Part shown: piece after piece, positions 19,285-29,065 of the stretch | Position numbering within the stretch: the first letter of the stretch is position 1 | How the letters are laid out: each line of letters opens with the position of its first letter | The notes under the pieces: model-generated | Told to the model about the DNA's origin: nothing | What the model saw: only the letters and a program-made list of their open reading frames with translations | The model's database searches: none | NCBI GenBank assembly: GCA_958009055.1 | Contig: OY253665.1 | Coordinates: 1 to 34,737 of the forward strand | Length of the DNA stretch: 34,737 nt | Reading direction: 5' to 3' | From: Choricystis sp. odSpoLacu1 | Taxonomy: Eukaryota > Chlorophyta > Trebouxiophyceae | Position numbers and translations under genes: made by a program

Positions 19285-20487
19285 ATGAAACGCGTTTCTA
19301 TTTTAAAGCAACCTCTATTATCAACTGTTAACGAGCATTTAGTTGATTACCCATCACCGAGTAATTTAAATTATTACTGGGGGTATGGAAGTTTGGCTGG
19401 TCTATGTTTAATGGTGCAGATCGCAACTGGGGTTTTCCTAGCTATGCACTACACACCACACGTAGATTTAGCTTTTTTAAGTGTTGAGCACATTATGCGT
19501 GATGTTGAGGGAGGGTGGTTATTACGTTACACTCATGCAAATGGGGCAAGTATGTTTTTCATGGTTGTATATGTTCACATGTTTCGTGGATTATATTATG
19601 GAAGTTATGCAAGTCCACGTGAATTTCTGTGGTGTATTGGAGTAATTATTCTTTTACTTATGATTATTACTGCATTTATCGGGTATGTTTTACCTTGGGG
19701 GCAGATGAGTTTTTGGGGTGCAACAGTAATTACAAGTTTAGCCAGTGCGATCCCTGTTGTTGGGGATACAATTGTAACGTGGTTATGGGGTGGTTTCTCA
19801 GTTGATAATGCAACATTAAACCGCTTTTATAGTTTACACTACCTATTACCATTTATTATTACTGGTGCTTCGATTGTACATATCGCTGCATTACACCAAT
19901 ATGGTTCAAATAACCCACTTGGTACAAATTCGTCAGTAGATAAGGTAACTTTTTACCCTTATTTCTACGTTAAGGATTTAGTTGGATGGATGGCTTTTGC
20001 TGTCGTGTTTTCAATCTTTGTATTCTTTTACCCGAATGCGATGGGGCACCCAGATAACTATATTCCAGCAAACCCAATGTCAACACCTGCTCATATTGTA
20101 CCTGAGTGGTATTTCTTATGGGTTTACGCTATTTTACGTAGTATTCCAAGTAAACTTGGAGGGGTTGCAGCAATTGCTCTAGTGTTTATTTCACTCTTAG
20201 CATTACCGTTTGTTAATTCTTCACAAGTACGAAGTTCAGCATTTCGCCCATTACACAAAAAAGTGTTTTGGTTACTTGTTGCTGACTGTATTATTTTAGT
20301 TTGGATCGGGCAAGAGCCAGTTGAAGACCCTTATATTTTAATTGGGCAACTTGCATCTGTGTACTTCTTTGTATACTTCTTAATTTTTATGCTATTCCTT
20401 GGTAAACTTGAGTCGTTCTTGATTCATTACAAAAATGACGAAGCAGGTGAAGTTGCGCCGCACCAAACTCTTCCTGCGGCACGATAA
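19285..20487 (+). CDS. cob: Cytochrome b
   Basis: The core of complex III, with eight membrane helices carrying both b hemes and both quinone sites. From ATG 19285 the product has 400 residues and begins [25 protein letters not shown], the family N-terminus. Heme ligands H84/H98 and H185/H199 are present, as is the PEWY motif of the Qo site. An upstream ATG at 19198 would add 29 residues but lies in a hairpin. The 3' end including TAA forms the left arm of a 16-bp hairpin. No intron. Confidence 0.98.
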   Translation: MKRVSILKQPLLSTVNEHLVDYPSPSNLNYYWGYGSLAGLCLMVQIATGVFLAMHYTPHVDLAFLSVEHIMRDVEGGWLLRYTHANGASMFFMVVYVHMFRGLYYGSYASPREFLWCIGVIILLLMIITAFIGYVLPWGQMSFWGATVITSLASAIPVVGDTIVTWLWGGFSVDNATLNRFYSLHYLLPFIITGASIVHIAALHQYGSNNPLGTNSSVDKVTFYPYFYVKDLVGWMAFAVVFSIFVFFYPNAMGHPDNYIPANPMSTPAHIVPEWYFLWVYAILRSIPSKLGGVAAIALVFISLLALPFVNSSQVRSSAFRPLHKKVFWLLVADCIILVWIGQEPVEDPYILIGQLASVYFFVYFLIFMLFLGKLESFLIHYKNDEAGEVAPHQTLPAAR

Positions 20488-20512
20488 TTATATAACTATA
20501 TAATTATCGTGC
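20479..20512. repeat. 16-bp hairpin containing the cob stop
   Basis: GCACGATAATTATATA (20479-20494) is perfectly complementary to 20497-20512 with a 2-nt gap. The left arm carries the cob stop codon. Confidence 0.85.
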
Positions 20513-20557
20513 AACATAGCATACTTCAAAAAAGTTATATTCTATATTTCAGAAAAT

Positions 20558-20638
20558 ATATGGTACCACAACCACATCCGGTATAAAGAGGTCATTTTTC
20601 TTCGCCTCTTTATACACTTGAGGATGAGGCAACCATAT
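20558..20638. repeat. Nested three-stem structure between cob and trnD
   Basis: Three nested complementary pairs fold one 81-nt element: ATATGGT (20558-20564) with ACCATAT (20632-20638); CATCC (20575-20579) with GGATG (20622-20626); and an 11-bp top stem, 20581-20591 with 20605-20615. It could be a structured non-coding RNA or a processing element. Confidence 0.7.
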
Positions 20639-20672
20639 GCATAGAATACATAAATAGCTCTGTGCGCGTATT

Positions 20673-20746
20673 GAGGACGTAGCTCAGGTGGTTAGAGTAT
20701 TGGCCTGTCACGCCAAAAGTCGCGGGTTCAAGTCCCGTCGCTCTCG
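20673..20746 (+). tRNA. trnD(guc): tRNA-Asp (GUC)
   Basis: Anticodon stem TTGGC/GCCAA with loop CTGTCAC gives GUC; T arm GCGGG-TTCAAGT-CCCGT. The acceptor GAGGACG/CGCTCTC has an A5-C68 mismatch. Confidence 0.94.
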
Positions 20747-20827
20747 TAGAGTAAAGTTTTCTGAAGTTGAAGTGCTTTTGACATATACTTTTCGGTTAAA
20801 CCGAAAGTAAAAAATATAAATACACCT

Positions 20828-21181
20828 ATGGTTGAATATATTGGTATTTTAGTCTATTTTGGTATCGCTTCCCTATTAGCGTTAGCTTTACTAATTCTAC
20901 CGTTTTTGACTGCAACACGTCGAGTTGATCCTGAAAAGATTTCTGCATATGAATGTGGGTTTGACCCTTTTGATGATGCTCGAGGACGATTTGATATTCA
21001 ATTTTATTTAGTTGCCATTTTATTCATTATTTTTGACTTGGAGGTAACATTTTTATTTCCATGGGCAGTTGTGCTAAACAAAGTTGGTCATTTCGGGTTT
21101 TGGTCAATGATAGTTTTCTTAATTATTCTTACGATTGGTTTCGTGTACGAATGGCGTAAAGGAGCGTTAGATTGGAGTTAA
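20828..21181 (+). CDS. nad3: NADH dehydrogenase subunit 3
   Basis: A small three-helix membrane subunit of complex I (NuoA family), 117 residues. [33 protein letters not shown] at residues 41-73 is the diagnostic block; its Cys is the residue exposed in the active/deactive transition of the enzyme. The length matches the family (115-120). It lies between trnD and atp9. Confidence 0.98.
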   Translation: MVEYIGILVYFGIASLLALALLILPFLTATRRVDPEKISAYECGFDPFDDARGRFDIQFYLVAILFIIFDLEVTFLFPWAVVLNKVGHFGFWSMIVFLIILTIGFVYEWRKGALDWS

Positions 21182-21290
21182 AAACTTACCAATCGATCAA
21201 CCCTTACGAAAAACAATCCAAAATTTTTTTAATAACTGACGATTTCGGCCTTGTGTTGACTCGTCAATGTTTCCGTTAAGTCTGTATTAA

Positions 21291-21530
<240 letters not shown>

Positions 21531-21552
21531 TTTAAACATCAAAGATGATGTT

Positions 21553-21640
21553 TATTTTTGGTATTAACCAAAAGGTGAGATTACTCGTATATAGGTGAAA
21601 GTTTCAGTTTTTTCAAACTGAAACTTTCCAACCAAAAATA
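21553..21640. repeat. Nested hairpins between atp9 and rps2
   Basis: An outer stem, TATTTTTGGT (21553-21562) with ACCAAAAATA (21631-21640), encloses a perfect 14-bp hairpin, 21597-21610 with 21615-21628. A further small stem AAACATC/GATGTTT lies just upstream (21534-21553). Confidence 0.8.
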
Positions 21641-21677
21641 AGAGGTCTTGTCGCTATTTATGTACTTTCTAATATAC

Positions 21678-22505
21678 ATGACACAATACAAACATATACA
21701 GAAGTCAAAACTTACTCTGAATCAAACTAAAAAAATGAAACGAATCGAGGAGCGTCTTGCGAAAATGATTCAAATGAAAACGCAAATGGGTCATAAATCC
21801 TTGAGCTTTTTTGGTAACCGACTATGGCATCCAGAAATGCCGAAGTCCTTTTTAGGTATTCGAAATGGTGTCACAATTATTAATCCCGAAGTTACGCTTA
21901 AAGCGACTGTGGAGGGGTTATATTTTGCCTCACTTATTTTACGCAATAAGGGTCGTTTACTTTTAGTCGATTCACGCCATGAATTTTCACCCTTTAGTCA
22001 TCTTGCCGCAAAATATGCTGACAAGCTTGACCCAGCAATCGCAATCGCCGGAAATCGCTGGATTGGGGGGACGTTAACAAATTGGTCATCGATTTCGACG
22101 CATGTTTCGCAATTTGGGCTTATTACATCGATGTTTAAGCCGTTTGTGGGTAGTTTTCGAGTAACATCCCCGCGCTATAAAAAAATGAAGGACTCGTTTC
22201 CTGGATTTTTAACCGTGTCAACCGCTCAACATTTACAGCATTTGTATGGTGAGTCAAAACCTCAGTTAAAGTTCCGTCAACGCCCCGATCTACTTATTGT
22301 ATGCCGACCTCAGGAAAATTTTCTTTTATTATGTGAAGCGTTTCGTCTTCAAATTCCTGTTTTAGCTTTTGTAGATTCCAATGCACCATTGGATTATATT
22401 ACATACCCTATTCCTGTAAATACAGAGAATCACGAGTGGATGTATTACTCATTAAATCTTTTATCACGACTGGCTCAAAAGTTCCACAAGTCGGATAAAA
22501 CCTAA
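21678..22505 (+). CDS. rps2: Ribosomal protein S2
   Basis: A uS2 protein of the small-subunit body, about 275 residues. GNRWIGGTLTNWSSI is the family hallmark (compare QRWLGGMLTNW), and the region LLVDSRHEF...AAKYADKL plus the later PDLLIV and IPVLAFVDSNAPLDYITYPIPVNTE stretches complete it. ATGs at 21660 and 21678 are both possible; 21678 avoids a hydrophobic leader atypical of S2. It is the first gene of a compact group rps2-rpl5-nad6 without intervening hairpins. Confidence 0.92.
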   Translation: MTQYKHIQKSKLTLNQTKKMKRIEERLAKMIQMKTQMGHKSLSFFGNRLWHPEMPKSFLGIRNGVTIINPEVTLKATVEGLYFASLILRNKGRLLLVDSRHEFSPFSHLAAKYADKLDPAIAIAGNRWIGGTLTNWSSISTHVSQFGLITSMFKPFVGSFRVTSPRYKKMKDSFPGFLTVSTAQHLQHLYGESKPQLKFRQRPDLLIVCRPQENFLLLCEAFRLQIPVLAFVDSNAPLDYITYPIPVNTENHEWMYYSLNLLSRLAQKFHKSDKT

Positions 22506-22522
22506 TATTATCTAACTAACAT

Positions 22523-23071
22523 ATGACACGTTTTTCTGCATATTATGAACACATTGTGTGTCCTGATCTTATCTTGAAATTACCAATTTCAAATATTAAC
22601 GAGCTTCCGAAATTTGATAAACTTGTATTACACTCAAGTTCATCTGATATTGTTCAAGATAAAAAACAAGCGTTACCTGTCCTGATGGCGTTCGAATACC
22701 TGACGGGCCAAAAAGTAACCCTTACGTGGTCTCGTAAATCTGTGGCGGCGTTTCGTTTGCGTAAAAATTCTGTCATTGGGTGTTGTGTTACACTTCGAAA
22801 AAATGTACTTTTTAAATTCTTTGAAAAGTACACTTTGTTTTATTTGCCTCGCTTATATGATTGGCAAATCTTAAATGCGTCCGAAAAAGCCAAATTTATG
22901 GAAATTAATCGCGGATATCGTGATCCATTTCTATTTTTTGAATTGGAGCCGCTGGCGGATGTCTTTCAAGGATTTCGCGGGTTTCAGTTAAATTGGAATA
23001 TAAAGGCAGTAAAAACGTTACCTTTAAAAAAGGTGCGATATCTTCTTTTTAGCGCATTTCAAGGAATTTAA
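22523..23071 (+). CDS. rpl5: Ribosomal protein L5
   Basis: A uL5 protein of the central protuberance, which contacts 5S rRNA; its retention alongside a mitochondrial 5S gene is consistent. The 182-residue product has ALPVLMAFEYLTGQKVTLTWSRKSVAAFRLRKNSVIGCCVTLR, which matches the family's ITGQKP...KSIAxFKxRxGxPIGxKVTLR, followed by LPRLYDW. The length fits bacterial L5 (about 179). The stop overlaps the first in-frame ATG of the nad6 frame (TAATG at 23069-23073). Confidence 0.95.
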   Translation: MTRFSAYYEHIVCPDLILKLPISNINELPKFDKLVLHSSSSDIVQDKKQALPVLMAFEYLTGQKVTLTWSRKSVAAFRLRKNSVIGCCVTLRKNVLFKFFEKYTLFYLPRLYDWQILNASEKAKFMEINRGYRDPFLFFELEPLADVFQGFRGFQLNWNIKAVKTLPLKKVRYLLFSAFQGI

Positions 23072-23127
23072 TGGTACATTTTTATAATGTATACATACTT
23101 ATATACTTTCAAAAAATTTGTTTATAT

Positions 23128-23748
23128 ATGACGTGGCTCTTTTATTTATTTTCAAGTTTCGCCATTGCATCTGGAATTATGGTAATTCAATCACAAAATC
23201 CAGTGCACTCGGTGTTATTCCTAATTTTAGTCTTCTTTAACAGTGCTGGACTTTTAATTTTATTAGGTCTTGATTTTTTTGCGATGATTTTTTTAGTTGT
23301 CTACGTGGGAGCAATCGCCGTATTGTTTCTTTTCGTTGTTATGATGCTAAACATTAAGCTTGCAGAGATTTCAGAACGAAAGCTCCGTTATGTACCAATT
23401 GGGGGATTTCTAGGATTGTTATTTTTAGGTGAAATGGTTCTTATCGTAAATAATGATTTAATCCCGTGGTTAGGGTCACCTGAAATGTGGACATCCGCGC
23501 CTCAGATAAGTCCAGGTCCTTGGACTTCTTGGGCACAATTGTTAGAAGCAGTCACACCCTTAGAAAGTATTGGTGTTTTACTCTATACTTACTACTTCTA
23601 TTTTTTTATTGTTGCAAGTCTCATTCTTTTAGTCGCAATGCTTGGTGCAATTGTTTTAACACTTCACAAAGGAGTTCATGTTAAACGACAAGAAGTGTTC
23701 GAACAGAATACTCGAGAATTTGCAAAGACTGTTACAAAAGTTTCTTAA
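23128..23748 (+). CDS. nad6: NADH dehydrogenase subunit 6
   Basis: A membrane subunit of complex I (NuoJ family), 206 residues from ATG 23128. QNPVHSVLFLILVFFNSAGLLILLGLDFFAMIFLVVYVGAIAVLFLFVVMMLNI is the diagnostic block, including the pi-bulge helix 3. An upstream ATG (23071), overlapping the rpl5 stop by one base, would add 19 residues; I prefer 23128 because the family start lies close to the first helix. Confidence 0.96.
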   Translation: MTWLFYLFSSFAIASGIMVIQSQNPVHSVLFLILVFFNSAGLLILLGLDFFAMIFLVVYVGAIAVLFLFVVMMLNIKLAEISERKLRYVPIGGFLGLLFLGEMVLIVNNDLIPWLGSPEMWTSAPQISPGPWTSWAQLLEAVTPLESIGVLLYTYYFYFFIVASLILLVAMLGAIVLTLHKGVHVKRQEVFEQNTREFAKTVTKVS

Positions 23749-23784
23749 TTTTATAATAGTTTAACTCAAAAAGTTATTTTTTGT

Positions 23785-25812
23785 ATGTACTTACTTCTAG
23801 TATTTTTACCCCTTTTTGGGAGCTGTGCATCTGGACTATTTGGATTTCTCATTGGATCTCGCGGAGCAGTTCTTGTAACAACAGGAAGTGTTCTTGGGTC
23901 CGCAATTTTAAGTGGAATTGTCTTTTATGAGGTTGCTTTATGCGGAAGTCCATGTTCTGTTCCATTTTATACATGGTTCGGGTCAGAATTATTTGATGCC
24001 GGATGGGGGTTCTATTTTGATACACTTACGAGTGTAATGATCGTTGTTATTACATGGGTAAGTACACTGGTGCATTTGTACAGTATTTCGTATATGGAAC
24101 ACGATCCCCATTTACCACGATTTATGAGCTATTTATCATTATTTACATTCTGCATGTTAATGCTTGTAGCTGCGGATAACTTCTTACAACTCTTTTTTGG
24201 GTGGGAAGGTGTAGGATTAGCTTCATACCTTTTAATTAATTTCTGGTTTACACGTTTACAGGCGTCGAAAGCGTCTATTAAAGCTATGCTAGTGAACCGT
24301 GTTGGGGACATTGGTTTAGCCTTAGGAATTATGGCCTTATACACGCAGTGTCAATCAGTGAATTTCGCGTGTGCATTTGCCTGTGCACCGAAATTAGCCG
24401 AAACTTCATTTGTATTTTGTACAATGGAAGTTGATGCATTAACAACTATCTGTATTTTATTATTTATCGGATCTATTGGAAAATCTGTTCAATTAGGTTT
24501 ACACACATGGCTTCCTGATGCGATGGAAGGTCCGACGCCGGTATCTGCGTTAATTCACGCGGCGACCATGGTAACAGCTGGAGTTTTTCTAGTTGCTCGT
24601 TGTTCACCATTGTTTGAATATGCACCAAACGCACTTGTCGTAGTTACAGTGATCGGGGCGATGACATGTTTTTTTGCAGCCACAACAGGCCTTGTACAAA
24701 ACGATTTAAAACGTGTTATCGCGTACTCAACATGTAGTCAGTTAGGGTACATGATCTTTGCGTGTGGTTTATCTCAGTATTCAGCTGGAGTTTTTCACTT
24801 AATGAACCACGCTTTCTTTAAAGCGTTATTATTCTTAAGCGCTGGGTCGATTATTCACGGCCTATCAGATGAGCAAGATATGCGAAAAATGGGAGGAATC
24901 GTTCGTTTATTCCCGTTTACGTATAGTATGATGCTGATTGGATCATTAGCACTTGCTGGATTCCCATATTTAACTGGATTCTACTCAAAAGATCGAATTT
25001 TAGAGCTTGCTTATGCAACATATACGATTAGCGGTAATTTCGCATATTGGTTTGGGACAACATGTGTTTTCTTGACATCACTGTATTCATTCCGATTGTT
25101 ATTTATGACATTCTTTACACCAACTGCTGCTTCTGCACAGGCACTGGAGCACGCGCATGATTCGCCTCCAATTATGGCATTACCTTTAATTTTATTAGCT
25201 TGGGGAAGTATTTTTGTTGGGTATGTTTTCAGTGATATGTTTGTAGGTCTTGGGACAAATTTTTGGGGAAATGCTGTTTTCGTATTACCAAAAAATTCAC
25301 TCTTGTTAGAGTCTGAATACGTTCCTCAAAGCCAAAAGCTCTTACCGCTTGGTCTTACTGGAGCTGGAGCTCTTGTTGCGTATTTTGCAACGTTCCACTG
25401 GTCTCGCTTAATTTACAAATTTAAATTGACACCGATGGGTCGCGGCTTATATACAATGGCAAGTCGCCGATGGTTCTTTGATCAAGTATACAACCAATTC
25501 TTTGCCCAAAAAGCGCTTGACTTCGGATACCATGTATCGTGGAAGAGTCTTGATAAGGGATGGTTTGAAGTTTTAGGTCCATATGGAATTATTGATACAT
25601 TCCCTCAATGGAGTCGACGTCTTGGATCATTACAAAGTGGATTGATTCCTCACTATGCTGTCTTTATGGTATTAGGAGTAACGCTCGCAATTACATGTGT
25701 TGCACTTTGGGATGTGTTAGAGGGATTTGTTGATTCTCGCTTGTATCTTTTATTTTTCCTAACTTTCCTATTCACTATTTCATCGGATTCGATGTCTGAT
25801 GTAGAACAATAA
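23785..25812 (+). CDS. nad5: NADH dehydrogenase subunit 5
   Basis: The largest antiporter-like subunit of complex I (NuoL family), 675 residues with the long lateral helix at the C-terminus. [87 protein letters not shown] and [18 protein letters not shown] are diagnostic. Intron-free, unlike flowering plants where nad5 is trans-spliced. A 13-bp hairpin separates it from nad7. Confidence 0.99.
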   Translation: MYLLLVFLPLFGSCASGLFGFLIGSRGAVLVTTGSVLGSAILSGIVFYEVALCGSPCSVPFYTWFGSELFDAGWGFYFDTLTSVMIVVITWVSTLVHLYSISYMEHDPHLPRFMSYLSLFTFCMLMLVAADNFLQLFFGWEGVGLASYLLINFWFTRLQASKASIKAMLVNRVGDIGLALGIMALYTQCQSVNFACAFACAPKLAETSFVFCTMEVDALTTICILLFIGSIGKSVQLGLHTWLPDAMEGPTPVSALIHAATMVTAGVFLVARCSPLFEYAPNALVVVTVIGAMTCFFAATTGLVQNDLKRVIAYSTCSQLGYMIFACGLSQYSAGVFHLMNHAFFKALLFLSAGSIIHGLSDEQDMRKMGGIVRLFPFTYSMMLIGSLALAGFPYLTGFYSKDRILELAYATYTISGNFAYWFGTTCVFLTSLYSFRLLFMTFFTPTAASAQALEHAHDSPPIMALPLILLAWGSIFVGYVFSDMFVGLGTNFWGNAVFVLPKNSLLLESEYVPQSQKLLPLGLTGAGALVAYFATFHWSRLIYKFKLTPMGRGLYTMASRRWFFDQVYNQFFAQKALDFGYHVSWKSLDKGWFEVLGPYGIIDTFPQWSRRLGSLQSGLIPHYAVFMVLGVTLAITCVALWDVLEGFVDSRLYLLFFLTFLFTISSDSMSDVEQ

Positions 25813-25820
25813 AGGTTGGA

Positions 25821-25873
25821 TTTTTCTTTGTGATGTCTTTTTTTTTATCGAAAGGGTAACTCACAAAGAAAAA
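25821..25873. repeat. 13-bp hairpin between nad5 and nad7
   Basis: TTTTTCTTTGTGA (25821-25833) pairs perfectly with TCACAAAGAAAAA (25861-25873); the loop is 27 nt. Confidence 0.8.
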
Positions 25874-25895
25874 ATTAATATAAAAAAGAATTTTT

Positions 25896-27092
25896 ATGGC
25901 TATCGAAAAAGCAGTAAAACGTCAAACGTTAAAAAATTTTACATTAAATTTTGGACCTCAACACCCAGCCGCTCACGGAGTTCTTCGTCTTGTTTTAGAG
26001 ATGAATGGCGAGGTTGTTCAGCGTGCGGATCCGCATATTGGATTGTTGCACCGAGGTACTGAAAAATTAATTGAATATAAAAACTATTTACAAGCACTTC
26101 CTTATTTCGATCGACTTGACTATGTTTCAATGATGTGTCAAGAACACGGGTACTCTTTAGCGGTAGAAAAACTTCTTCGTTGTGAAGTTCCATTACGTGC
26201 TCAGTATATTCGAGTTCTATTTTCAGAAATCACTCGAATCTTAAACCACCTACTGGCCTTAACATGCCACGCAATGGACGTTGGAGCGTTAACTCCATTC
26301 CTTTGGGGATTCGAGGAGCGCGAAAAACTTATGGAATTCTACGAGCGTGTATCCGGAGCCCGTCTACATGCAGCATACATCCGACCAGGGGGTGTTGCGC
26401 AGGATTTACCCTTAGGTTTAAGTGAAGATATCTATCGTTTTGCACGTCAGTTTGCGTCACGAATTGACGAGATGGAGGAAATGTTGACTGGAAATCGAAT
26501 CTGGAAACAACGTCTTGTAGATATTGGTGTTGTAACTTCTGATCAGGCATTAGATTGGGGGTTCTCTGGTGTTATGCTTCGCGGTTCTGGAGTCGCGTGG
26601 GATTTACGAAAAACACAACCATACGATGTTTACGATAAAATGGATTTCCAAGTACCAGTTGGATCACGAGGAGATTGTTATGATCGTTATTTAATTCGCG
26701 TTGAAGAGATGCGTCAAAGTCTTCGTATTATCTTACAATGCCTTCAAGAGATGCCTCAAGGTGAGGTCAAAGCAGATGACCGTAAAATCACGCCACCACC
26801 ACGAACTCACATGAAAACGTCGATGGAATCGTTAATTCATCACTTTAAACTTTACACTGAAGGGTTTTCAGTACCAGCTGGAGAAACATATACGTCAGTT
26901 GAAGCACCGAAAGGTGAATTTGGTGTATATTTAGTAAGTAACGGAACAAATCGACCGTACCGTTGTAAAATTCGCGCGCCCGGTTTTGCGCATCTTCAAG
27001 GAATTGATTTTATGTCAAAAAATCACATGCTTGCGGACGTTGTAACAATTATCGGGACTCAGGATATTGTATTCGGTGAAGTTGACCGTTAA
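25896..27092 (+). CDS. nad7: NADH dehydrogenase subunit 7 (49 kDa)
   Basis: The matrix-arm subunit of complex I that forms much of the quinone pocket (NuoD family), 398 residues as usual. [20 protein letters not shown] at 20-39, [14 protein letters not shown] at 45-58, a central [31 protein letters not shown] and the C-terminal DIVFGEVDR are diagnostic. It is the last plus-strand gene before the inverted tatC island. nad7 and nad9 are retained in plants and many algae. Confidence 0.99.
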   Translation: MAIEKAVKRQTLKNFTLNFGPQHPAAHGVLRLVLEMNGEVVQRADPHIGLLHRGTEKLIEYKNYLQALPYFDRLDYVSMMCQEHGYSLAVEKLLRCEVPLRAQYIRVLFSEITRILNHLLALTCHAMDVGALTPFLWGFEEREKLMEFYERVSGARLHAAYIRPGGVAQDLPLGLSEDIYRFARQFASRIDEMEEMLTGNRIWKQRLVDIGVVTSDQALDWGFSGVMLRGSGVAWDLRKTQPYDVYDKMDFQVPVGSRGDCYDRYLIRVEEMRQSLRIILQCLQEMPQGEVKADDRKITPPPRTHMKTSMESLIHHFKLYTEGFSVPAGETYTSVEAPKGEFGVYLVSNGTNRPYRCKIRAPGFAHLQGIDFMSKNHMLADVVTIIGTQDIVFGEVDR

Positions 27093-27147
27093 TTGTACCT
27101 TATTTATCTATTTTTTCTTTTATATTTTGTTAACATTAAAAAAAAGC

Positions 27148-27220
27148 AAGAAAGTGTGCTCGCCGTAAACATACTCCCATAATTATATGGAAACGGATTT
27201 GCCGGCGAGCACACTTTCTT
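27148..27220. repeat. 18-bp hairpin at the nad7/tatC convergence
   Basis: The arms 27148-27165 and 27203-27220 (AAGAAAGTGTGCTCGCCG and its complement) pair perfectly around 37 nt. It lies in the spacer where the plus-strand nad7 and the minus-strand tatC transcripts converge, so it could end or protect both. Confidence 0.88.
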
Positions 27221-27242
27221 AAGTATAAGGAAATATGTTATT

Positions 27243-27983
27243 TTAAATAGAAACGCGTGTATACACGAACAAGCACCAAATGATAAATTCAATGTAAATA
27301 TAAAAACTCGATGCGAGCATACATTGAATAATAATATCTGGTGGTGATGCGAATGCTGCGATAAGCGCACTCAGGATAAAAATCCCTTTTCGGTAACGTA
27401 CGATTGTTTCAGGGGTTATTTTTTGACCAATAACCGCGATAAAAAGCACGGTTGGGAATTGTGATACAATAAATGTGATGAGCAAGCACGACCATACCCA
27501 TAAAACATAAGAGTACAGTGTCGCTTGGTATTCAACAACAAGCGATGATTTTTGAATTTGAAATTGAAGCAAAAATTTGGCTAAAAGCGGTGTTCCGACA
27601 TAAAATGCCCACCAAATGCTTAAACCAAAAAAGAGTAGAAACAAGACACTTACTTGCGTAAACTTTTTTCTCTCCGAACGGGTACAACTTGGAGCAAAAA
27701 AGCTCCAAATATGATACCACCAAAAAGGTATACACGTGCAAAGCGTGGTTAATCCAGCGATTTTCAGTGTTGTATACAACGCTTCTGAAATATTCAAAAA
27801 TATAAAATGTGATTGTATTACATTGTTGGGTTGTATAATCCAATAAAGTAGATCTTCGGAATATGCATAACTAATGCAAAATGCGAAAATACCACCCAAA
27901 ACACCGTAGACGCCACGTAATTTTATTTCCTTAAGAAAAAAGTGTAACGGAGATGTGTGTGGAAGCGTAAATGTGTGAATCAT
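27243..27983 (-). CDS. tatC: Twin-arginine translocase subunit TatC
   Basis: A polytopic inner-membrane receptor of the Tat pathway (also called mttB or ymf16), which in mitochondria with a Tat system is linked to Rieske protein export. The 246-residue product has about six hydrophobic segments, an N-terminal HFFLKEIKLRG (the family's hl.ELR.R), FAPSCTRSERKKF matching the 'faPgLyk.Ekk' loop, and a C-terminal FASPPDIIIQCMLASSFYIYIEF matching the conserved 'tPPDpisq...P...LYE' helix. It is the only protein gene on the minus strand, downstream of trnC and trnL(CAA). Confidence 0.93.
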   Translation of the reverse strand: MIHTFTLPHTSPLHFFLKEIKLRGVYGVLGGIFAFCISYAYSEDLLYWIIQPNNVIQSHFIFLNISEALYTTLKIAGLTTLCTCIPFWWYHIWSFFAPSCTRSERKKFTQVSVLFLLFFGLSIWWAFYVGTPLLAKFLLQFQIQKSSLVVEYQATLYSYVLWVWSCLLITFIVSQFPTVLFIAVIGQKITPETIVRYRKGIFILSALIAAFASPPDIIIQCMLASSFYIYIEFIIWCLFVYTRVSI

Positions 27984-28001
27984 AAAAATAAATATTTGTG
28001 A

Positions 28002-28076
28002 TACTCACTATCGGACTTGAACCGATAAAAAGATAGATTTTGAATCTATTGTGTTTACCAATTTCACCAAGTGAGC
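28002..28076 (-). tRNA. trnL(caa): tRNA-Leu (CAA), with short variable arm
   Basis: Read on the minus strand: acceptor GCTCACT/AGTGAGT, anticodon stem ATAGA/TCTAT and loop TTCAAAA (CAA). The D and T arms are nearly identical to trnL(UAA) at 30417. The variable region is only 6 nt instead of the 13 nt of its sister, unusual for leucine. It is 18 nt upstream of tatC. Confidence 0.9.
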
Positions 28077-28084
28077 CTACCTGT

Positions 28085-28155
28085 AGGTTAGAGGCGGGCT
28101 TGAACCGCCATCCTAAGATTTGCAATCTCATACATTACCATTATGTTATCCAACC
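28085..28155 (-). tRNA. trnC(gca): tRNA-Cys (GCA)
   Basis: On the minus strand: acceptor GGTTGGA/TCTAACC, anticodon stem TGAGA/TCTTA, loop TTGCAAA (GCA) and T arm GGCGG-TTCAAGC-CCGCC. It is the first gene of the minus-strand island. Confidence 0.95.
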
Positions 28156-28183
28156 GAAATATTGTTTATTGTCGTATTCACAG

Positions 28184-28256
28184 AGGGGAATAGTTTCAAC
28201 GGTAGAATATTGGTCTCCAAAACCACAGGTTAAGGGTTCGAATCCCTTTTCTCCTG
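28184..28256 (+). tRNA. trnW(cca): tRNA-Trp (CCA)
   Basis: Acceptor AGGGGAA/TTCTCCT, loop CTCCAAA giving CCA, which reads only UGG, consistent with UGA being a stop here. The anticodon stem TTGGT/ACCAC has a terminal U-C mismatch. It is divergent from trnC, 28 nt away. Confidence 0.95.
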
Positions 28257-28285
28257 GACCTTTCATGATTGACATGTATTCCTTT

Positions 28286-28357
28286 GTCCCTTTCGTCTAA
28301 TGGTTAGGACCTCGCTTTTTCAAGGCGGAAACACGGGTTCAAGTCCCGTAAGGGATA
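28286..28357 (+). tRNA. trnE(uuc): tRNA-Glu (UUC)
   Basis: Acceptor GTCCCTT/AAGGGAT, anticodon loop TTTTCAA giving UUC, and T arm ACGGG-TTCAAGT-CCCGT. Confidence 0.95.
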
Positions 28358-28365
28358 CCAGAAAT

Positions 28366-28406
28366 GTTTAAGGAGTTATATATATATATATATATTACTC
28401 TTAAAC
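28366..28406. repeat. (TA)n tract within an imperfect inverted repeat
   Basis: GTTTAAGGAGT and ACTCTTAAAC (one bulge) flank a run of alternating TA of about 18 nt. It is probably a long A/T hairpin in the nad9 leader; the TA tract is a likely length polymorphism. Confidence 0.65.
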
Positions 28407-28428
28407 AGAAAAAACACAAATATTTTTG

Positions 28429-29004
28429 ATGATGTCAGAAAACTTTGCAAAAATTATTCTAAAAACAGTACCAAAATGGGTAAAATCGTGCGAAATTATC
28501 AATAATGAGCTGATGATTACAATTCATCCCAATTATGTTGTACCGATGTGTTATTTCTTGAAAAAGAATTCTTTAACGCGTTGTTCTCAACTAATTGATA
28601 TGACTGCAGTTGATTACCCAGATCGTAAAAATCGATTTACTGTTGTATATAACTTACTAAGTGTTGATTTAAATGCCCGTGTTCGTTTAAAGACTGAGGT
28701 TGATGGTTTAACAAGCATCGAATCCGTAACTGGAGTGTACCCGTGTGCGGCTTGGTGGGAACGTGAAATATGGGATATGTTTGGGGTTTTCTTTACTGGA
28801 CATCCAGACTTACGTCGTATTCTTACGGACTACGGATTTCAAGGTCATCCTCTCCGAAAGGACTTCCCGATGACTGGATATACTGAAGTTCGCTATGACG
28901 CGACGGAGAAACGTGTTATTTCTGAACCTTTAGAATTAGCTCAGGAATTTCGTTCGTTTGATTTTGCAAGTCCATGGGAACCGTTAGACAAAAGCACGAA
29001 GTAA
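28429..29004 (+). CDS. nad9: NADH dehydrogenase subunit 9 (30 kDa)
   Basis: A matrix-arm subunit of complex I (NuoC family), 191 residues, matching plant NAD9 (190). ELIDMTAVDYPDR-like sequence, NARVRLKTEVDG, WWEREIWDMFGVFFTGHPDLRRILTDYGFQGHPLRKDFP and the C-terminal EFRSFDFASPWE are diagnostic. Two successive ATGs (28429, 28432) can serve as the start. It follows trnE and precedes trnY. Confidence 0.97.
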   Translation: MMSENFAKIILKTVPKWVKSCEIINNELMITIHPNYVVPMCYFLKKNSLTRCSQLIDMTAVDYPDRKNRFTVVYNLLSVDLNARVRLKTEVDGLTSIESVTGVYPCAAWWEREIWDMFGVFFTGHPDLRRILTDYGFQGHPLRKDFPMTGYTEVRYDATEKRVISEPLELAQEFRSFDFASPWEPLDKSTK

Positions 29005-29065
29005 AACCTTTATTAAATGACGTTGACCACCGTTTCAAATTTTTTGATTCCCGTTGGCCAACTTC

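Noticed and set aside
28378..28398. TA run before nad9 as a replication origin
   Set aside because: A simple alternating TA run within a hairpin is not evidence of an origin; it was recorded only as a repeat.
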